Below, piece by piece: positions 12,208 through 22,943 of a stretch of DNA of 64,000 nucleotides. The translations under genes were made by a program, and so were the position numbers. Numbering within the stretch: position 1 is the first letter of the stretch; each line of letters opens with the position of its first letter. The notes below the pieces were generated by a model that was not told the DNA's origin, made no database searches, and saw only the letters and a program-made list of their open reading frames with translations. Source of the stretch: Gnetum montanum (Eukaryota; Streptophyta; Gnetopsida; Gnetales; Gnetaceae); NCBI GenBank assembly GCA_015680685.1, contig MNCI01027417.1, forward strand, positions 179,540 through 243,539. The letters are read 5' to 3'.

Positions 12208-13096
12208 TGATGAGCGGTGGAGTATCCAACATCCAAACATATGAGATACGAGTGTTCACACACAATCCCAGTTTAATTCTTTAATAAGGCAATGTGATTA
12301 TGCAAGTAATTGATTAGAGTTCGTGATCCCTATCTTCCCACATGAGCTAGTAAATTTAATGCATATGGTTTAATTCATGATGAGGCATATGATGGATGAT
12401 GTTGTATGGGCCATAGTGATCCTAGCTAACATGAAGTAAAAGTAATAGTTTCTAAATCTAAGTAATTGTAAATAAATCTAATCTAGCCTATGTGATGAGT
12501 AGCTAGTCCTAATCTTCTGTTCACACCTTGAACTTCATGTAACTACTACTGGGATTACCAAGTATCACACTATTGGGTGTACCAAGTGATAGTACTATTG
12601 GATTACCAAGTAGCTACACTTAAGTGCTCAAGATCAGTTGTACTCATTTTGCTTAACAATAGGAATAGTAAAGTGCATTGAAAGTAAATCAGTAACTATG
12701 AAAATAGTAAACATTAAACTAAATGAAAGCAGAAATAAGACTAAGTGTTGCTGCAATGATGGAAAGTAATCTTGATCTTTATTTCTAGTCATGCAATGCA
12801 TCCAAGTTCATAACACTCGAATAAAGACTTCATTTAATCACCTACTGTCACACTACAGGCACACACTGCTAAGTACTAAAAGCTAAAATTATGAAAATAA
12901 ACTAAAAGAGTTCTACTACTATGTTATCAAATTTACTACGAATCCATGCACCTAAGTGTTGCTTTTATAGGCTAGCATGCACCTTGCAATGTCATTTATA
13001 TGATAATGTATGCTAAGATGTGGTAACGTATGTACAACATCGTAGATACAATATCATAATTGTGATATTGTTATTGCAAAAAATTTGGATTTATCA
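12208..13096 (-). mobile_element. Ath1 5' LTR (889 bp)
   Basis: The plus strand runs from TGATGAGCGG at 12208 to GGATTTATCA at 13096. It aligns with the Ath3 LTRs (27793-28638, 40136-40997). Seen on the minus strand, the U3 has GATATTG/CATCTACGATG motifs (13034-13080), a CTATAAAAG TATA box near 12968, an inverted CTTTATT...AATAAAG pair (about 12776-12832) and three CTTGGTAATCC units (12545-12612). The right flank CATGG (13097-13101) is one half of a TSD whose partner is off window. Confidence 0.92.
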
Positions 13097-13131
13097 CATG
13101 GGTTTGATTCTAGTGGATAATATTGAGTTAT
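13097..13131 (+). mobile_element. SINE body fragment cut by Ath1
   Basis: The sequence from CATGGGTTTGATTCTAG onward matches the region just after box B in the SINE copies at 41128-41271 and 43270-43416. Its head must lie on the other side of Ath1, off window. It therefore predates Ath1. Confidence 0.55.
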
Positions 13132-13280
13132 AAGCTTTTACTTTAATAATGAGGTGTTAGCCTATTGACTCTTGATTTGAAAACTTCATGTCATGAGATC
13201 CATTTGGTGGGCAATGTTGAATTATAAAGTTCTAATTGAACTAGATATCTTAAGGTGTGCCTTTATTACAATTATTTTAG
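13132..13280 (+). mobile_element. tRNA-derived SINE, plus-strand copy
   Basis: It starts GAGGTGTTAGCCTA, where the tRNA-like box A (TAGCCTAGTGG in other copies) has lost a few bases. It continues through a degenerate box B after GTCATG and ends near ACAATTATTTTAGGGTTCC, as the other copies do. It has no open reading frame. The family has about 145 bp and no poly(A) tail that I can see. Confidence 0.65.
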
Positions 13281-13289
13281 GGTTCCTAT

Positions 13290-13386
13290 TAGAACTCTAT
13301 ATAACTTAGCATTGCCCACCAAAATCAAACGCATAACTTAGAGCTTCCAGATCAAGTGTCTTACCACTAGGCTAACACCTCTTTAT
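13290..13386 (-). mobile_element. tRNA-derived SINE, minus-strand partial copy
   Basis: This is the reverse complement of the SINE head: box A appears as ACCACTAGGCTA (about 13366-13377), preceded by the body with GGGCAATGCTAAGTTATA in reverse. It faces the plus-strand copy at 13132, giving an inverted pair about 250 bp across. The 3' part of the SINE is missing or merged with its neighbour. Confidence 0.65.
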
Positions 13387-13483
13387 TATGGGTAAATATT
13401 GTTTTTAGAGAATAAATATTTCAATGTCCAACACCCTACCTAAAATTATGTTTGAATAACATTATTTTAAGTTCTTGGCTCTT

Positions 13484-13640
13484 TGTTGTAGGACATCTCA
13501 AATTTGCCTAAGATGTCTCTATAGAAACACCTTAAATTTGCTAGAGATATCTCCAAACTTCCTAAGATGTCCTAATAAGAACTTGAGATGTCTCATTAGA
13601 ACTTGAAATATCTCATTAGAACCCAAGATGTCTCACTTTG
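13484..13640. repeat. Degenerate tandem repeat with AAGATGTCTC core
   Basis: About seven imperfect units of 20-22 bp share the core (A)GATGTCTC followed by TTAGAAC or similar, for example at about 13518, 13563, 13591 and 13627. It is non-coding and its origin is unknown. Confidence 0.6.
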
Positions 13641-13896
13641 TAGTTCAAAATACCATCTAAACTGAAGCCTAGAACTTTGTTTTGTGCTTAAACAAGTCCC
13701 CTTTGACACTAGAACATCTTGAACTCATTAAAATTCATCCAAAATACCTAAAATCAAGTAAAACACATCATTTTTGTGGTTGTCTTGTGGATACTATTTA
13801 TCTTTCTTGTTTTATGTTGTTTTCATGATCTTTGAAACATATTTGATCTTCGATGTCTCATTTCTGATCTCTTAATAGTGCATTTCAATGGGATCA

Positions 13897-14110
13897 AGGG
13901 GTAAGCATTATGGGAAGTCTAGGTTGGCATCTAAAACTTGATTTAGGTTTCTTATGATTATACCTCGAGTAGTCAAATTTGAGTGTCAATGGGTAGGCAT
14001 TGTGGAGGATAAGGTTGGCTTCCTTGGTTGATTCATGTTGCCTATGATTGCACTTAGGTTGTGACATTGGATAAGCATTATGGGGGAATTGTTTAGCCAA
14101 GTAGTGTTTG
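13897..14110. repeat. Imperfect ~80-90 bp tandem repeat
   Basis: The motif GTAAGCATTATGGG and its variants recur at 13901, 13993 and 14071, followed each time by AGGTTGGC and TATGATT-like stretches. That gives three units, the last incomplete and cut by Ath2 at 14152. The reverse strand is open at 13894-14178 with repeated HNAYP, which I read as a by-product of the repeat rather than a gene. Confidence 0.55.
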
Positions 14111-14151
14111 CTCACATCATTTGTGAATGTCACGTGGTTGATTTTCATGAT

Positions 14152-15052
14152 TGATGAGTTATGTTCAGTTGGTTGCATTGATAAGGCCTCATTGACTAGG
14201 CCTCGTTAATGAAGCCTAGTCGATGCATCTTATCATGCATTGACGAGGCCCCGTTGACACAATGTCAATTTTTGCTATAAATATGTGCCTACCAATCGCA
14301 TTTATGGCATGAAAGATTTTAGTTGCAGTGAAGCTCTTGTAGTTTTTCCATTTGAAAGTTAGAATTTTTTCCCTGAGTGCCTGTAGTAGGAGTTATTGAG
14401 TGTACAGATCTTTATTCGAGCATTGTTGTACTTGAGCATGACAGTGTGTACAGCAATAAAGATGAGCTTTTTGATAAACCTTGCAACACTTTGGATAGAT
14501 TAATTATTTCATTTATGCAATTAATGTTTTTGGTTATTTATTAAATGTTTTCTAGCAATTAAGTTAATGAAACAATTAAGTAAGATAGGTTACACGCATA
14601 AGTACAATCGCTTTGAGTGTAACATGTATTCACTTGGTAATTCCAGTAGCATTATTGCTTGGTACACCTAGTAGTGTAGCGCTTGGTCACCCAACAGTGG
14701 ATATGTGGGTTTAGTATGTGTACAGAAAGTGGGATCAGATGCTTATGATAGGATTAGTTAGATGCTAGTTACATAGTTAATTTAAATTAGTTAATCCAAT
14801 CACTTATATCTTCCTTTGAACACCAACATCATAAAATACAAAATAATAAAAATTAGATGCCTCAGTTACACTTAACCATACTAGTGTACATCACAAGTGT
14901 AATTGGGGGGACAATGATTGACCTTAAGGCAAGATTCACTTGCTGGAAGACTAGTGCACCGGAAATGATAAAGTCCATGGAATTTGACTAAATTGCGCAT
15001 GCACACTTTGTGATTGATATGGTTGGGTGTCGGGGTACCTTGTTGCTCATTA
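14152..15052 (+). mobile_element. Ath2 5' LTR (901 bp)
   Basis: U3 carries repeated AGGCCTC/GAGGCCT palindromes with TTGA spacers (14176-14262), followed by a TATAAATA box at 14276-14283. R holds CTTTATT (about 14411) paired with AATAAAG (about 14454), which includes the polyadenylation signal. U5 has three CTTGGT units at 14633, 14658 and 14682. Transcription should begin about 30 bp after the TATA box. Confidence 0.93.
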
Positions 15053-15053
15053 T

Positions 15054-15071
15054 TGGCACTGTTGCTAGGAA
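15054..15071 (+). other. Ath2 primer-binding site, tRNA-Asp type
   Basis: It reads TGGCACTGTTGCTAGGAA, 13 of 18 matches to the tRNA-Asp complement, with all five differences transitions. It lies one base after the LTR end. Confidence 0.8.
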
Positions 15072-15230
15072 CTTTACTTGTTAAAACATGTGCTGTTTAG
15101 GTTTAAGTGAATATCATTAGTATCGTTGTATGAACCTCAAGGTTAATATCTTTTCCACTATACATAGAATTATAAAAGCACACTACTAATTTTATTATGT
15201 TTTGAAAAATATCTTCTTCTTCTCACAAGC

Positions 15231-17026
15231 ATGATGAAGTTAAACCATCAGTCCCATAGGAATGCAAAGTGGTATATATGTACCAAACTTCACCTTCATC
15301 CTACATTAGGATGAACAACTGTGATGGTGTGATATGGAGGGTAACATTGTCTTACCCCTTAATCAATCTGTGCCAAGGATGTTGGTTAAAACTCTTAAAA
15401 AGTTGGGCATCTCAGATCTTCACAAAGAATACGTTATGTATGGATATGAGACTCGAAACTATTGTCCCATTGAAACACAATGCAAGTGAGATTGACATCT
15501 GGAGAAGCTCCATGAGGCTACAAAGGGGAAACATTACAATAATCCCTTGTTCCTACTAAATCAAGATGACAATAAGGATCCTCCTACTAAAGGCTCTCAA
15601 CATGAAGATTCTCTACCCCCTGATACTGGTGACAAGGGTGTGAACTTGAACTTGTGATCCACTATTCATAAACTAGGTTTAGAAAAAGTGACAGCTAAGG
15701 TAGGGACTCAAACAAGCATCATAATATCAATGAATCTAAGGATGGTGATTGTAATAAGTGAAAGAGTGGTGGTGGACACCATGGTGGTAGTGGTGGTCCA
15801 CCTTCCTCTTCATCCAATTTTGAACATTCCTCTTCATTTGATGGTTATCATAGAAGTTATCATCGAAATAATCACATTGAAGGTGATTAATGAGATAACA
15901 ATGATTTTGAAGGCCACCAAGATTGAAGGGGTGGCCAAAACCATCATCATTGTCATCGACATAGTGATGATGATGAACCTCTATTAGCGACTTGAAGTAT
16001 GCTCAACATTGTGAAGGTAGTTAAAATTCCAACTAGGCATATGAAAGATAGTTGGATCAAGTACTTAGACATGAATAATATCCCAAGATTTGAGGGGGAT
16101 ACAAATTTGATTTACAGACACATCTACAAGCTTTCCATAATGCCTGTGCCTTATAGAACATAGAAAATGAATGGCAGAAACTCAAGCTTTTCCCAAGGAC
16201 ACTCATCAAAGAAGTTGAAAGCTGGTATCGATCCTTAGAGTCAGAATCTATTTGTAGATGGAGTACCATGTTAGAGGTATTTAATGAAAAATATCAAACA
16301 TACTCTAGAGTGTCTAATCTGAGAAGGCAAATCCAAGGTTGGAAATAAGGAACACATGAGCCCTTGAATGCTGCCATGGTTAAATACTATTCACTCTTAC
16401 ATTGATGCCCTAGACATGGTTATTCTCAGAGGGAACAACTTTGCCACATTATAGATGGGCTTAGAGCAGAAACTAGAAGAACCCTTAGGTTATATGCCAT
16501 AGTAAGATTATTTGAACTGAGAGCTCATCAGATTCAAAGGCTAATTGAGCAGGTAGCAAAAGAAGAAGGTGAGCTATGAAAAAGGGAAAGTGCAGAAGAG
16601 TATAATAGGAAACCTTGCATTAGAAAATGAGAGGTTCGATTTTGTGATAAGGAGGAGTCACCACTTGATGAAGTGGTGAATAGAAAAACCTTGCCCATTC
16701 AAAAATTTGTTTTTGATATTTTAGCAAAGGTTGACAAATTATGAGACTCTTTGCATGAAAAATTTTAAATTGTTATGAAGATTGCCAAAGAATCCAAAGA
16801 GCAAGATAGTGATTGTAATTGTAAAAGGTGCAAAGAAGCTGAATGTGCCTACCAAAGAAGTAAGGGCAAAGCTGTAGTAGTAGAGGAAGTTATGAAAACC
16901 AACTTTGATAATGAAACTAATTGTAACATTTGTCAATACAAACATCCAAAGGGATGTTTCCCTGTTGTGTCACACTTACAAGAGTCTGGGGTGTATGCAT
17001 TGAACCCTCAATTAGCACATAGGTAG
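15231..17026 (+). pseudogene. Ath2 gag remnant
   Basis: The first ATG after the leader (15231) aligns in position with the gag starts of the other elements. About 15690-15990 encodes, in the broken gag frame, His/Gly/Ser-rich sequence equivalent to the charged extension of Ath1 and Ath3. The capsid-like Retrotrans_gag part runs about 16030-16600. The Cys/His cluster at 16922-16957 reads CNICQYKHPKGC, with Phe where the other copies have their last Cys. Many stops are present. Beyond about 17030 the sequence is Pro/Tyr/His/Gln-rich up to the protease. Confidence 0.75.
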
Positions 17027-17639
17027 GCACTTAGATGATTGCCTTATCCTGAAGGCAATCTAAGGTAGTTTCACTAGCAACAACCATACTACCCAAGTGG
17101 AACTCCTCCACAACCTTATGAACAATACCGATAGTGGTACCAACCACAATCATGGAAAATGCCACCACAAAGGCAGCAGTATCCTTATAGGCAACCAGAT
17201 CCATACAGGTACTATGTTCAGCAATCCATCTACCCAAGAAGTTCTGCAAATCATACCTCATTTCAGCATCACTATTACCCTCTAGAATACCACTGAACAC
17301 ATTCACCATTTACTAGAGGAAAAAACCCATATCCATACCACCCTTCACATCCATCTGCACATACACCTCATCTTTCAACCTAGTTACCTCTTACTCCATC
17401 CATGCAGGGTGAGATTCCTTCATAGCTATAACAATGAAATGCTACAAGGGCTATACATTTACAACCAGATTTATAGCAGAGTGGTATGGACAATCGATCT
17501 AGAAAAAGACCTTTCTATCGACCCAGTAGTTGTCTTCAACCCTCACAATCTAGCTTGGTTGATTGTCCTGCATCTCCAACACCTTTATCCTCTGCATCAA
17601 ATACCTTCGAGTGCCCTTGCCCTTCAAATTAACTACCAC

Positions 17640-19924
17640 CTTAGATTCGCACCGTGATGGTAACTCATGTTATTTCTAACTGGATTAAGGTTAGCAATCT
17701 TTCCACAAAAAGATCTAACTAAGGAAGTCCACTCATTTATTTATAGATCGCTAGACATAAGCCATGTAAGGCTCTTGTTAACTTTGGTTCCAGAGTTAAT
17801 CTCATCTCCCATGGCATGTACAAGGCCTGGAACCTACCACCTCTCAAGAAGAGCAACATCCATTTAGAATTAGTAGATTAGTTAATTACTGTCCCTTTGG
17901 GATTAGTAGAGGACATTGTAACCATAGTTTGTAGATGGTCCTATCTTATTGATTTTCTGGTGATTAAGGTTGAAAATTGCAAAAGTGACTTCCCTATCAT
18001 TATGGAAAGAGCTTGGTTAAGCACAGTCAATGCCCATATGGGCATAAGGGATCTATCTTTAGAAATCTCCAAAATGAATTAGGCAAGATAGAGAAGAAGT
18101 GTATTCCATGCATCGCGTACAATGATAATAGGTGCAATTATGCTCAAAGGATTTGGTCCATCAAGAGTACATACATTAAAGCATGTAATTAGTGTGCATA
18201 AGAAATCAATATTCAAAGGTGTCTATATGAAATAGTCATAAAATAAGAGGGCACCCAGTGGCTAATAGTTGACTTAGATAGCAGTACATTATGCATGGAA
18301 CCAATTAAGAGCCTAACATGTGCTTATGTTGAAGGCATGGACAAGATTCAATAAGTTCATTCCCAACTCTTTGACGAAGATGATGATACTTATTGGGGAG
18401 AGTTGTAAATGCCTGATAACTTCAAGCAGGAGCCCTTAGAGCTAAAAAATTTACTGGCTGGCATGGAATATGCATTTTTAAACAATGGTAAACTGGTCAT
18501 AATTAATGTCAAACTTGCTCTTGAACAAAAAGAAAAGCTATTGAAGGTGGTTAACAAGTGGCTAATAGCCTTTACTTGGTCATATCTAGGGCTAACAGGA
18601 ATCAATCTGAGGATATGCCAGCATCGCATTTACATTGACCTGGCCATTAAGCCTAAAAGGCAACCATAGAGGTGGCTGAACCCCAAATTGAAACAAATTG
18701 TCAAAGAGGAAATTGAACAACTCCTCAAGGCAGGGTTCATCTATCCCATCATGGATAGTGAGTGGGTTAGCCCACTCATAATTGTGCTGAAGAAAGGTGG
18801 CAAATGGTAGGCTTACATTAACTTTAGGCTGTTAAATATGGCAACATTTAAACATGATTTTCCTTTATCATTTGTGGATCAAGTATTGGATACCATATCT
18901 AGACATTGTTATTATAACTTCTTGGATGGTTGTAGTGGCTATAACCAAATCCAAATGGTGCCAGAAGATCAAGCCAAGACAACATTCACGAGTTCTTAGG
19001 GGACTTTTGCATATTGTAAGATGCCATTCGGTCTATGAAATGTCCCTACAACATTTCAATGCTTGGTCTTTAGTATCTTTCATTAGTAGATCGGTAGTGG
19101 TGTTGAAGTCTTCATGGATGACTTTTCCACCTATGGAGCTACATTTGAGCAAGCCTTGGACTACCTCGAGCAAGTATTGAAGAGATGTGTAGAAAAAAAT
19201 CTATGAATCAACTAGCAAAAGAACCATCTCATGATCCAAGAAGGCATTGTGCTAGGACATCAAATTTCACAAAAAAGGATTGAGGCACATCTGGAAAAGA
19301 TAAGGGTCATCCAAGGAATAACATGCCAACTAGAGACCGTTAAAGATATTCGATCATTCCTTGGACACACTGGCTACTACTAAAAATTCATAGAGAATTT
19401 CTCTAAGATCGCAAAGTCGTTGGTAGAGCTTACAAAGAAAGATGCACCTTTCATTTGGACTAAGGAATGTGAACATGCATTCCAACAATTAAAAGAGAAA
19501 CTTGTAGAAACACTAATCCTATGAGCACTAGACTAGTCTAGACCCTTCCACTTCGTGATGGATGCATATAACTATGGCTTAGGAGCAGTGCTCACATAAA
19601 TGGATGATAAGAAACACCCATATTATATCTAATGCATGAGTCAAAGCATTATGGGGGCATAGTTAAATCACACCACCACAAAAAGAATTGATGGATATGG
19701 TGTATGCTTTGAACAAGTTCAGGAACTATGTGCTTGGTTACAAAGTATTTGTGCACATGGACCACACTGCAATTCGCTTCCTCATGAACAAGCCAACAGT
19801 GAGCCCTCATGTCATATGGTGGCTTGTGATCTTGCAGGAATTCGATCTCATGATGGTAGATCAAAAAGGGACCAAGAATGTGGTCGCTAACTACTTGTCT
19901 CACTTAAGATGGGATAATAATTAG
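17640..19924 (+). pseudogene. Ath2 protease, reverse transcriptase and RNase H remnant
   Basis: The protease site reads ALVNFGSRVNLIS at about 17770-17810, with Asn in place of the catalytic Asp. A linker follows (18110-18660). The RT region begins near 18668 and shows DSEWVSPLIIV (about 18760), FLDGCSGYNQIQM (about 18920) and the intact catalytic VFMDDF at 19108-19125. The connection GHTGYY is at about 19365. RNase H spans about 19540-19924, including an open segment 19688-19924 with HMDHTAIRFLMNKP. It is broken by stops and at least two frame changes. It would copy RNA into cDNA and remove the RNA strand. Confidence 0.9.
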
Positions 19925-20740
19925 AAGGAGAGCCTACTCTCTGATCACTTCCCAGACGAACTTCTCTTTATACGAGTAATAAGTGAACAAACGCCCATAA
20001 AAACAACATGGTATAATGGCATCCTCACTTATCTTCTCACTTAGGAGATGCTGCAAGATTTGGATTTAAGAAAGAAACAACACTTTCTTCATTGGGCTAA
20101 ATACTTCATGGAAAGTAATGGACACCTCTACAAGGTGTGTGTTGATGGCTTGATTAGTTGGTATGTCCTTGACGAAGACCAACTATGTGTTCTCCAGGAT
20201 GCTCATGAAGGGCCTTGTGGAGGCTACTATGCAGGGAGGTGCACGACCATAAAAACCCTAATGGCAGGATTCTATTGGCCTATAATCTTTAGGGATGTCC
20301 ACCAGTCTGTCAAATCTTGTGAACATTGTCAATGAGATGGGGGGATGACTGCTCACATGGAAGATCCTCAACAGTGGATTCAACTAGTAGAACCTTTTAA
20401 CATATTGGGCATTGACTTCATGGGTCCCATCACATCCATGTCCAATGGAAAGGCATATATTATATTAGCAGTTGACTACTACATAAAATTGATTAGTGGC
20501 CATATCCTTGAATGAGGTGCACAAGGCATTTAGCAAGCAACACCATGACCTTAGAATTAGAAAAGTAAAACTTCAACTAGGAGATAAAATTCTCTATTAA
20601 AACCCCACACATGTATCCCAAAAGGAAAAATTTCAAACATTGTGGGGAGGACCTTATATAATTGATCAAACCTTTTCATCTGGGGTCATGTTAATCTACA
20701 AAACTAAAAGCTCAAATAAAAAGTAGTTGGTTAAAATCTA
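19925..20740 (+). pseudogene. Ath2 integrase remnant with internal deletion
   Basis: The N-terminal region is open at 20048-20335 and ends in the zinc-finger half SCEHCQ. The first catalytic Asp lies in GIDFMGPI at about 20409-20432, followed by VDYYIKL at about 20470. Right after this (about 20500-20550) the sequence jumps to the C-terminal RKVKLQLGDKIL and GGPYIIDQ motifs. The part of the core holding the second Asp and the third catalytic residue is missing; it is present in Ath1, Ath3 and Ath4. Confidence 0.85.
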
Positions 20741-20837
20741 ATAAATAAAGGCTCTCCTAAAACCAAGATAGGCTAGTGCAACTACCACCTCGATGGATGG
20801 ACAACCACATTCCATTTTTCGGATCTCCTCCTTTCAA

Positions 20838-20856
20838 CTCAATCATGGGGGAGATG
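20838..20856 (+). other. Internal polypurine-tract-like site after Ath2 pol
   Basis: CAATCATGGGGGAGATGG sits at the end of pol and resembles the real 3' polypurine tract, CAGTCATGGGGGTA (26098-26112). Equivalent G-runs occur at the same place in Ath3 (33671-33682), Ath4 (45828-45834), NA1 (50811-50825) and NA2 (63591-63605). Use as a second plus-strand primer is inference. Confidence 0.5.
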
Positions 20857-22435
20857 GTCATTCATAATAACTACTCATATGGCTTCTTCATTTTTCTACT
20901 TTTTTGTTTTTCAAATTTTTGATTTTACAAATTATTTATTTTATAAATTTTAATTTTTAGATTTTTCTAATTTTACACCATTATTAGTGCCTTTGAACCT
21001 TTCTTGATTATTTTACACTTTCTTATATATTTTACTTTATTTTGTTTTGATTCAAGTGTGATATTTCCTTATTTTTGCTAATACAATTACTTTATTGTCA
21101 CAGAACACTGTGCTGCTATTGTTGTTTAGTAATGATGGTTTGTGCTTAATGTTGTGATTGTCGATGTCTTGTTTCTATTTTTGAATTTTGATGTCTGATG
21201 ACTTGGACATGGTTTATTTTTCATGGAACAGACACTGAGTCCATGTCATTTGCCTATCCAATGAACTCTATGGTTTTTCTTGTTTTGGGAATTTGAGGTT
21301 CCTTCCATTAGAAAATTTTTTAATTAATTAGTAACCTTGGTAGTTCTGGAATTAGGAAGAATTCAAAGGATTGAAAATGGTGTGACTTCAAGGGGACTCA
21401 ATACTCTTTGTACTCTTCTACTTGCTTGAGTGCTTGAGTGTTTTTCACGAACTTCTTACTGTTCCATACCAACCATTAATAGGAAGTCGAATAAGTCTTT
21501 GCATGGTGTGGTTCCCATCCAAAAATTCAAAAAAAATGATGGTAATTCAAAGCACATCCCTTAGACACGAATAAGTCCTTGCATGGTGTGGTTCTCATTT
21601 CAAAAAAAAAAATGAGAATTCAAAGCACATCCCTTGGACAAATAAATGGGCTACAAGCACTAGTTATGGGACTAGAAAGACATGTACCTATGTTTGAAGG
21701 TCCACTCTAACTAAGGCCCTCTCTCACTTCCTACTTCTCTCTTTTCTTCTCCTTATGGAATAGTGGTTGTCTTGTGGAAGCACTCTTGTGTCTTGAGTGG
21801 GTGGATCAATCTTAGAGTGGCGATGTGAAGTCACTAAAAGTAGTTAGTTTTGGTCTAGACTGAGGATGGATCATCCTAGGTGATTTTAAACACAAATTCC
21901 ACAAGGGACTTCTTATGATCTTAATTCGAAACTCCATTCTACCTTCTATATCATCCATCCATGTTGCCATAACTCACCTCACTACTGTGTTCTAATGTTA
22001 TGCTCTATGTCTTGGTCTGATGTGTTTGGATTCTTGAGTAGATTCTTTTTAGTTGGTCCTGAACTTTTCATAATCATTAAATTGACTATGGGGCCCATGG
22101 ACTCCTTACTTGAGGTTATGTAAGGGAAATAAGGGCATGAGCTTGCTATGTGGAGGACCCACTTGCATAGCTCTTGGTTTGGTTAGTTAAAGTCCCTTAT
22201 CTTTGACATTGCCACAATCCTATCTTTCGCATATTCCATTAGGTATTTTGCTTAGTGCTCCTTAACCTTTTATCTAGTTCAATTTTCTTCATTTTTCCAA
22301 ATTTATGAGCTTCAACACCCTCTTCTCAAGTTTTCATACTGTTCTTGCCCTTTTGAGCTTTCTTTTGACCCCAATTTCATTCAAAAATTTCTTGTATTTT
22401 ACAAGTTTGACCAAAGTCAATGGTGGTCCACAACT
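20857..22435 (+). other. Ath2 post-pol spacer with 78-bp tandem duplication
   Basis: No convincing gene is present. It opens with a T-rich tract (20880-21060) found at the same place in all elements. A tandem duplication covers 21490-21567 and 21568-21645; each copy contains GCATGGTGTGGTT and AAAGCACATCCCTT. Conserved blocks shared with the other elements lie at 21391-21408 (GTGACTTCAAGGGGACT) and 22130-22170 (GAGGACCCACTTGC). Confidence 0.6.
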
Positions 22436-22512
22436 ACATTGACAAGGCCTCATTGATGCAACTAACAGTGTCAATGAGGCCTCATCGATGTAGTGCTTAC
22501 ATCCTATATATA
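22436..22512 (+). promoter_or_regulatory. U3-like internal promoter candidate of Ath2
   Basis: CATTGACAAGGCCTCATTGA at 22437-22456 matches the Ath2 LTR U3 stretch at 14176-14195 in 19 of 20 bases. A second palindrome CAATGAGGCCTCATCGATG follows (22472-22490), then TATATATA at 22505-22512. The LTR has the same order: AGGCCTC palindromes, then TATAAATA at 14276. The extra ORF starts 460 bp downstream at 22973. Sequence and order are observed; promoter activity is inferred. Confidence 0.65.
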
Positions 22513-22943
22513 CCACTGAGCACTTAGGAATTTTTTGTCATTTTCTCATAACACATGGGGAGTTTTTGCAAATTTTCAGAGCCCAAAATCTTTCAGAGCC
22601 CATAATTTTCCAACTATAAATCACTCTATTTTTTGATCTTGCACTTACTGGAGGTAAGATCTTTATCATGGGGGCCATAAACCTTAAGGTTTTCGATGAA
22701 AAATTGATGAAATTTTTTAGAAATTTTTCTAACTTTCCCAAAGGGTTAATAACCTTAACAACATATAAACATTAACTCTTTCGACAGTTAACCCTTTGAA
22801 CAACCCCTGGGATGATTTATTAATGATGACACATAAATAGATAATAATTGAAATAATTAAATCATCCATAATCATAACTTAGCCAAGTGTAACTATCCTT
22901 AAGAGATAAAGGTATCCCAATTGCTTTAAGTTACATAATGATT

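Larger units (their letters stand above)
375..13096 (-). mobile_element. Ath1: Athila-like Ty3/gypsy retrotransposon, 3' end off window
   Basis: Reading leftwards from 13096 the order is 5' LTR, tRNA-Asp-type PBS, gag, protease, RT, RNase H, integrase, a long spacer and an extra ORF. That is the order of Athila-type gypsy elements with a gene in the env position. The 3' LTR is not in the window because NA0 interrupts the extra ORF. A solo LTR (10216-11077) interrupts gag. All frames contain many stops. The right junction at 13096/13097 lies inside a SINE body, so Ath1 landed in a SINE. Its closest relative here is Ath3, alignable along most of the length. Confidence 0.9.

Noticed and set aside
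13484-13640. CRISPR-like array
   Set aside because: The units are imperfect, there are no unique spacers of constant length, and the DNA is a plant nuclear type.
13894-14178. 94-codon minus-strand ORF with repeated HNAYP
   Set aside because: The peptide repeat follows from the underlying DNA tandem repeat, and the frame runs into the Ath2 LTR.
15688-15987. 99-codon plus-strand ORF rich in Ile, Val and Met
   Set aside because: It is the shifted-frame shadow of the His/Ser-rich gag extension of Ath2.
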